From Clostridia bacterium (GTDB lineage Bacteria; Bacillota; Clostridia; Oscillospirales; Acutalibacteraceae), in the NCBI GenBank assembly GCA_017403185.1, contig JAFQON010000006.1:17006-81005 (forward strand): a DNA stretch of 64,000 bases, in the 5' to 3' direction. Below are positions 60,688-64,000 of this stretch, piece by piece; within the stretch, counting starts at the first letter, position 1, and each line of letters opens with the position of its first letter. Position numbers and translations under genes: made by a program. Under the pieces are notes generated by a model, which saw nothing but the letters and a program-made list of their open reading frames with translations, had not been told where the DNA came from and made no database searches.

Positions 60688-60721
60688 TTGATTGAAAACC
60701 ATATATATAATATGATATAAT
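60688..60721 (+). promoter_or_regulatory. Promoter of the SIR2-SLOG-TIR gene
   Basis: Two overlapping options are visible: TTGATT, 17 bases, TATGAT (60688-60716), or TTGAAA, 18 bases, TATAAT (60692-60721). The ribosome binding site AGGAGA follows. Confidence 0.65.
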
Positions 60722-60748
60722 TATTACAGTTTTTTTAGGAGAATTTTT

Positions 60749-62674
60749 ATGAACATAGAAATAAGTAAACAAGAATATATTAACAATCTTGATAAAATAG
60801 TAAGTGAAATCGAAAAGGGAAATCTGTCCGTATTCATTGGTGCAGGAGTATCTACAGCATCTGGATATGTTGATTGGAATGGACTAATGAAACCTATCAT
60901 TGAGCAATTAGGGGTCAATCCTAATATTGATTTATCCCTTGCCGCACAGTTTTATGAAAACAAATATTATAGACACAATATAAGCAAGTTAATTTATGAA
61001 GAATTTAATAAGCCCGCAAAAGCGAATAGTGTATTAAAATTACTTGGTTCAATGCCCATTTCTTCCTATTGGACAACTAACTATGATTCTTTAATTGAAG
61101 ATACATTGTCTAATGCACCAGTTTCAAAAACGGTTGAAGTTATTCTTAAAAAAGAAGATTTTAAATTTCATAAAAACAATTGTGAAGCAACCGTATACAA
61201 AATGCATGGAGACAAGGATTCTCCTGATGAAGCCATAATCACAAAAAACGACTATGAAGTTTATGATATGAAACGCGAAGTTTTTACTAAGGCACTTTCA
61301 GTTGAGTTGATAACAAATACCTTTCTGTTTATCGGATTTAGTTTCTCAGATCCAAATCTTGAAAGGATATTGAATGTTGTTAAACACACCTTTGACGAAA
61401 AACATCAAAAGATACATTATTGCTTTATGCGTAAAGTTCAAAAGGATGATTATGATAATTTAGAAAAATACGGACAAGATATTAATTATCAATCATTAAG
61501 AGTTGAAGAAATGCGTAGATGCGGCATTGAAACTATTTTACTAGATGAGTTTTCTCAAATTGATTTGTGTCTATCTTATATTAAATCAATGCTAAATCAT
61601 AAACGTATTTTTATATCTGGCAGTTTGCAATTACACCAAAAAGATCCTAAGGAGATTACAAAGGATTCTAAACAAGCTGTTTTTATCCAGCATCTTGCGG
61701 AATATCTAACAAACAGAGGCTATAAGCTAGTTTCAGGGTTTGGTCAAAATATAGGCAATTATTTATTAATTGGTTCATGTAATAACAGAATGATTTCTGA
61801 AATAAGGAATTTACACAACTTGATAGAGATATATCCTCTTATTACACAAAATGATGATGCAAGTGTTTTGCGCAAAGAACTAATTTCTAATTGCGGTAAT
61901 ATGATAACAATTTTCGGAAAAACAAAGCAAAATCAATGCACGGATACAGAGCTTAAAGAAGATGGAGTTAACATTGAATATGAATTTGCAAAAGAATATG
62001 GATTAACGGTTTTGCCTATCGGTTGTACTGGTAATACTTCAAAAATACTATGGGATAAAGAGAATAAGGATAGTTTCTATTCTAATTCTGAAGTTGAAAA
62101 ATCATGGAACAACTTAGAACATCTTAGTTATGCTAATGACGAGAACTTAATTCTTAATTCGCTCGTTAGCCTGATGGAATATAGTTATATTGAAAAACAA
62201 AACAAATTAAAAAGACAACTGACCAAAGAATTGCAGATTGGTAGCAGTAACGTGAAAAAGATATTTCTAAGTTTCCATTATAATTCTGCACACCTTTATG
62301 CAGATAGAATTAGAAAATATATAAATGAAATGGAAGAATTCATTGCAACTGAAGAAGAAAAAGTTCACAAAAATGCGAGTTCTGAAATCATTATAAATTG
62401 GATAAAAGAAAAAATGAATGATTCCGTTGCAACTATTCTTATTTATGATGATAATACATTTAACAGCAAATATGTTAACTACGAAATAGAGCAGTCTATA
62501 GAAAGGCATAACAAAATAATAGTTCTTTCTTTAGATAAGGATTTGGAAAAAGCAAAACAAAATATCAAAAGCAAAAAATTAATAGATTATGAGAACTGGA
62601 AAGTTTATGATTTCAACAAAATTTCTTCATGTTCAGATATGATTAAAATTCTAAAGGATAGTATTAATAATTAA
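60749..62674 (+). CDS. Single-chain Thoeris-like defence protein (SIR2 - SLOG - ThsB-like TIR)
   Basis: Residues 1-280 form a SIR2 NADase: FIGAGVSTASG (29-39), Asn111 in SSYWTTNYDSLIED, His153 in YKMHGDKD and FIGFSFSDPNLERIL. Asn111 and His153 match the positions of the catalytic pair in ThsA. Residues 284-480 form a SLOG/STALD domain (RIFISGSLQ, YKLVSGFGQNIGNYLLIGS, MITIFGKT, NIEYEFAKEYGLTVLPIG). Residues 500-610 match the DUF1863/ThsB TIR fold (VKKIFLSFHYNSAHLY, ATILIYDDNTFNSKYVNYEIEQSI), with Glu579 as likely catalytic acid. In Thoeris, a TIR enzyme makes a cyclic ADP-ribose signal that binds SLOG and turns on NAD+ loss. Here all three are fused. Own promoter and terminator. Confidence 0.88.
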   Translation: MNIEISKQEYINNLDKIVSEIEKGNLSVFIGAGVSTASGYVDWNGLMKPIIEQLGVNPNIDLSLAAQFYENKYYRHNISKLIYEEFNKPAKANSVLKLLGSMPISSYWTTNYDSLIEDTLSNAPVSKTVEVILKKEDFKFHKNNCEATVYKMHGDKDSPDEAIITKNDYEVYDMKREVFTKALSVELITNTFLFIGFSFSDPNLERILNVVKHTFDEKHQKIHYCFMRKVQKDDYDNLEKYGQDINYQSLRVEEMRRCGIETILLDEFSQIDLCLSYIKSMLNHKRIFISGSLQLHQKDPKEITKDSKQAVFIQHLAEYLTNRGYKLVSGFGQNIGNYLLIGSCNNRMISEIRNLHNLIEIYPLITQNDDASVLRKELISNCGNMITIFGKTKQNQCTDTELKEDGVNIEYEFAKEYGLTVLPIGCTGNTSKILWDKENKDSFYSNSEVEKSWNNLEHLSYANDENLILNSLVSLMEYSYIEKQNKLKRQLTKELQIGSSNVKKIFLSFHYNSAHLYADRIRKYINEMEEFIATEEEKVHKNASSEIIINWIKEKMNDSVATILIYDDNTFNSKYVNYEIEQSIERHNKIIVLSLDKDLEKAKQNIKSKKLIDYENWKVYDFNKISSCSDMIKILKDSINN

Positions 62675-62739
62675 ACTCTATAAACTTAGATAAAATACAA
62701 ATTTATTCATGTATTGTTTTGTTAAAACTCAATAATATA

Positions 62740-62784
62740 ACAGCCATACAAGCTGAATATCAAGTCAACTTGTATGGCTGTTTT
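62740..62784 (+). terminator. Terminator of the SIR2-SLOG-TIR gene
   Basis: ACAGCCATACAAG (62740-62752) pairs perfectly with CTTGTATGGCTGT (62769-62781), followed by TTT. Confidence 0.9.
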
Positions 62785-62835
62785 GCAGTAATAATTCAAT
62801 AAATTGATGTAGCGGTTTTAGTGTTGAGGATTGTT

Positions 62836-62897
62836 GATATACAAAGGTATAATTATACGTTTCCCATATGCTTAATGATATAACACTAAAAACTAAA
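62836..62897 (+). repeat. Repeat copy left of the DUF6061-like gene
   Basis: The block begins GTTGATATACAAAGG and ends TTAATGATATAACACTAAAA. A related block (GTTGATATATAAGG ... TTAATGATATATCCCTAAAA) lies at 63263-63320, so the pair brackets the small gene between them. Confidence 0.45.
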
Positions 62898-62924
62898 AAA
62901 ACAGGGGTAAATGCATTACAAACT

Positions 62925-63182
62925 TTATCTGTTCTCTAACAACGGAGTATATTCTGTGTTGTTTCTCAAATATTCTTCTATCTTACCACTTAAAAGTAAT
63001 TCAACATAACTAAACGGATCGTTATAAATAAGATAATCAAGTTCTGATTTTTCGTACATATTGTTCGCACATGCTGCTTCAACAACATCGCAGTCGATGG
63101 ATACCATTGAACCGTCAATAAGGTTAACTTCAACACAAGCTGTATCAATATTAAACTCGCAACTTCTAATATAATTCTTCAT
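62925..63182 (-). CDS. DUF6061-like small protein
   Basis: The 85-residue product (MKNYIRSCEFNIDTACVEVN ..., DGSMVSIDCDVVEAACANNMYEKSELDYLIYNDPFSYVELLLSG-type body) resembles the DUF6061 family common in clostridial mobile DNA. It is soluble with no known activity. AAAGAAAGGATAAAATCT precedes ATG. It is the last gene before the tRNA cluster and points away from it. The gap to the tRNA (63183-63416) holds a repeat and the tRNA-Asn terminator. Confidence 0.68.
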   Translation of the reverse strand: MKNYIRSCEFNIDTACVEVNLIDGSMVSIDCDVVEAACANNMYEKSELDYLIYNDPFSYVELLLSGKIEEYLRNNTEYTPLLENR

Positions 63183-63354
63183 ATAGATTTTATCCTTTCT
63201 TTAATCGTAATTTTTCGTTAAATGCGAGGGCAAAATGTTCGCAAAACGGGAGTCTGTAATCGTTGATATATAAGGAGATTTTTCTTCTATTCTAAGGTTT
63301 TAATGATATATCCCTAAAACCTCAAAAATCGTCTTCTACATGCGGACAGAAAGT

Positions 63355-63410
63355 TAGAAAAAAAGCAATAATCCGAACCCGTTTCCAATGGAAAAAAGGT
63401 TCGGATTATT
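63355..63410 (-). terminator. Terminator of the tRNA-Asn / 5S cluster
   Basis: AATAATCCGAACC (63367-63379) pairs perfectly with GGTTCGGATTATT (63398-63410); a run of T residues follows on the minus strand. Confidence 0.9.
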
Positions 63411-63428
63411 TGACTTTGGCGCCCCAAA
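63399..63428. repeat. Putative right attachment-site repeat at the tRNA-Asn 3' end
   Basis: GTTCGGATT, seven bases, then TTTGGCGCCC and AAA after one base. It overlaps the CCA end of tRNA-Asn and matches 49437-49466 at the same spacing. Confidence 0.5.
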
Positions 63429-63492
63429 CAGGACTCGAACCTGTGACACCGCGGTTAACAGCCGCGTGCTCTACCGACTGAGCTATTAGGGC
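63417..63492 (-). tRNA. tRNA-Asn (anticodon GTT)
   Basis: The 76-base gene folds fully: acceptor GCCCTAA with TTGGGGC, D arm AGCTCAGTCGGTAGAGC, anticodon stem GCGGC/ with loop CTGTTAAC region giving GTT, T arm CAGGTTCGAGTCCTG, discriminator G and encoded CCA. It is the last RNA of the minus-strand cluster. Confidence 0.95.
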
Positions 63493-63496
63493 ATAT

Positions 63497-63646
63497 TCAG
63501 TTTTCGAATAAGGCATTGTGTGGCGGTGTCTGTGACACCTCGGTCAGAAACATTGTCGCATTGCTCGCTTGGAGCGCTTCGCACTGCTCTGTGTTTCTTC
63601 CTGCTCAAAGCCTGCCTGCATCCGCCACCGGCGGCGGCAGCCTTTC
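63497..63646. repeat. Palindrome-rich insert between two tRNA-Asn 5' halves
   Basis: Hairpins GGTGTC-TGT-GACACC, AGAAACA/TGTTTCT and CCGCC...GGCGG lie in this stretch, together with a TTGCTCGCTTGG segment like that next to tRNA-Arg. No coding potential is seen. Confidence 0.6.
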
Positions 63647-63689
63647 AGCCAGTTAACGCCTTGTGCTCTACCGACTGAGCTATTAGGGC
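63647..63689 (-). pseudogene. Broken tRNA-Asn copy (5' half only)
   Basis: The first 27 bases equal the intact tRNA-Asn (acceptor 5' strand and D arm), followed by a degraded anticodon region that still has GTTAAC. The rest is replaced by the palindromic insert. It cannot fold as a tRNA. Confidence 0.75.
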
Positions 63690-63702
63690 AAAATTAAAAA
63701 AG

Positions 63703-63819
<117 letters not shown>

Positions 63820-63859
63820 TATTTATCGTTATGCGCTCTTTACGCATTAACTTCTCTTT

Positions 63860-63935
63860 TGGTGACCCGTAGGGGATTCGAACCCCTGTTGCCGGCGTGA
63901 GAGGCCGGAGTCTTAGGCCACTTGACCAACGGGCC
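63860..63935 (-). tRNA. tRNA-Glu (anticodon CTC)
   Basis: Acceptor GGCCCGT pairs with ACGGGTC, the anticodon stem CCGGC/GCCGG encloses CTCTCAC (anticodon CTC), the T arm has GGGTTCGAATCCC, and CCA is encoded. Confidence 0.95.
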
Positions 63936-63941
63936 ATAAAG

Positions 63942-64000
63942 TGGTACACCTTCAGGGACTCGAACCCTGGACACCCTGATTAAGAGTCAGGTGCTCTACC
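63942..64000 (-). tRNA. tRNA-Lys (anticodon CTT), partial
   Basis: The 3' part of a tRNA is present up to the window edge: D-arm end GGTAGAGCA, anticodon stem CCTGA/TCAGG around CTCTTAA (anticodon CTT), T arm GGGTTCGAGTCCC, and encoded CCA. The acceptor 5' strand lies beyond the window. Confidence 0.92.

Larger units (their letters stand above)
49437..63428. mobile_element. Putative integrative genomic island at tRNA-Asn
   Basis: The interval is bounded by related repeats, carries a large serine recombinase at one end and abuts the 3' end of tRNA-Asn at the other. The cargo is AT-rich and accessory: XRE regulator, two DUF2971 proteins, a sensor/ABC exporter set and a Thoeris-like fusion. No conjugation or replication genes are seen. 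The exact ends are inferred. Confidence 0.55.

Overview
The window looks like chromosome from a spore-forming, gut-dwelling clostridial Firmicute, probably in the Oscillospirales/Ruminococcaceae range. The evidence is sporulation genes (ypeB, a pdaA-type deacetylase, a sigma-H-like factor), a bile salt hydrolase, a sialic-acid lyase, strong AGGAGG ribosome binding sites, frequent TTG/GTG starts and many intrinsic terminators. Species cannot be named from sequence alone.

Bases 1-8000 hold the end of glyA, two secreted proteins, ypeB and a glycolytic block (pgk, tpiA, gpmI). Bases 8100-20100 hold tRNA-Arg, a glutaminase-like protein, small membrane proteins, a secreted phospholipase C-like protein, bile salt hydrolase, a TPR/zinc-ribbon membrane protein, a flavin reductase, an ECF sigma cassette and lipoproteins. 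Bases 20200-31700 hold a tightly coupled topB / solute-binding protein / VanZ / GH5-like operon, regulators, a sigma-H-like factor, an alanine symporter, mltG and a surface protein. Bases 32200-45300 hold two more ECF cassettes, pdaA, cysK, a second alanine symporter coupled to an MBL-fold protein, and nanA with a Gfo/Idh/MocA oxidoreductase.

From about 45.4 kb the DNA becomes more AT-rich and accessory. A methyltransferase gene sits behind what looks like a ribosome-controlled attenuator: promoter, an 11-residue leader peptide ending in five arginines, and a terminator just before the methyltransferase ribosome binding site. An M16 peptidase and a MerR regulator with a classic 19-bp-spacer promoter follow.

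Bases 49.4-63.4 kb look like an integrated element. A large serine recombinase and its XRE regulator lie at the left end. A short repeat at the recombinase 3' end is matched at the 3' end of tRNA-Asn on the right. The cargo is two different DUF2971 proteins, a LytTR/GHKL two-component system with a paired ABC exporter, and the most notable gene in the window: a single 641-residue protein joining a SIR2 NADase domain, a SLOG sensor domain and a ThsB-like TIR domain. That is the entire Thoeris anti-phage pathway in one chain. A small DUF6061-like protein closes the element.

The right edge is a minus-strand RNA cluster: tRNA-Lys, tRNA-Glu, 5S rRNA, a broken tRNA-Asn copy and an intact tRNA-Asn. 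Small palindromic repeats are scattered through the window, often as hairpins with three-base GAA or GGA loops. Two of them sit beside tRNA genes and carry fragments of those tRNAs.
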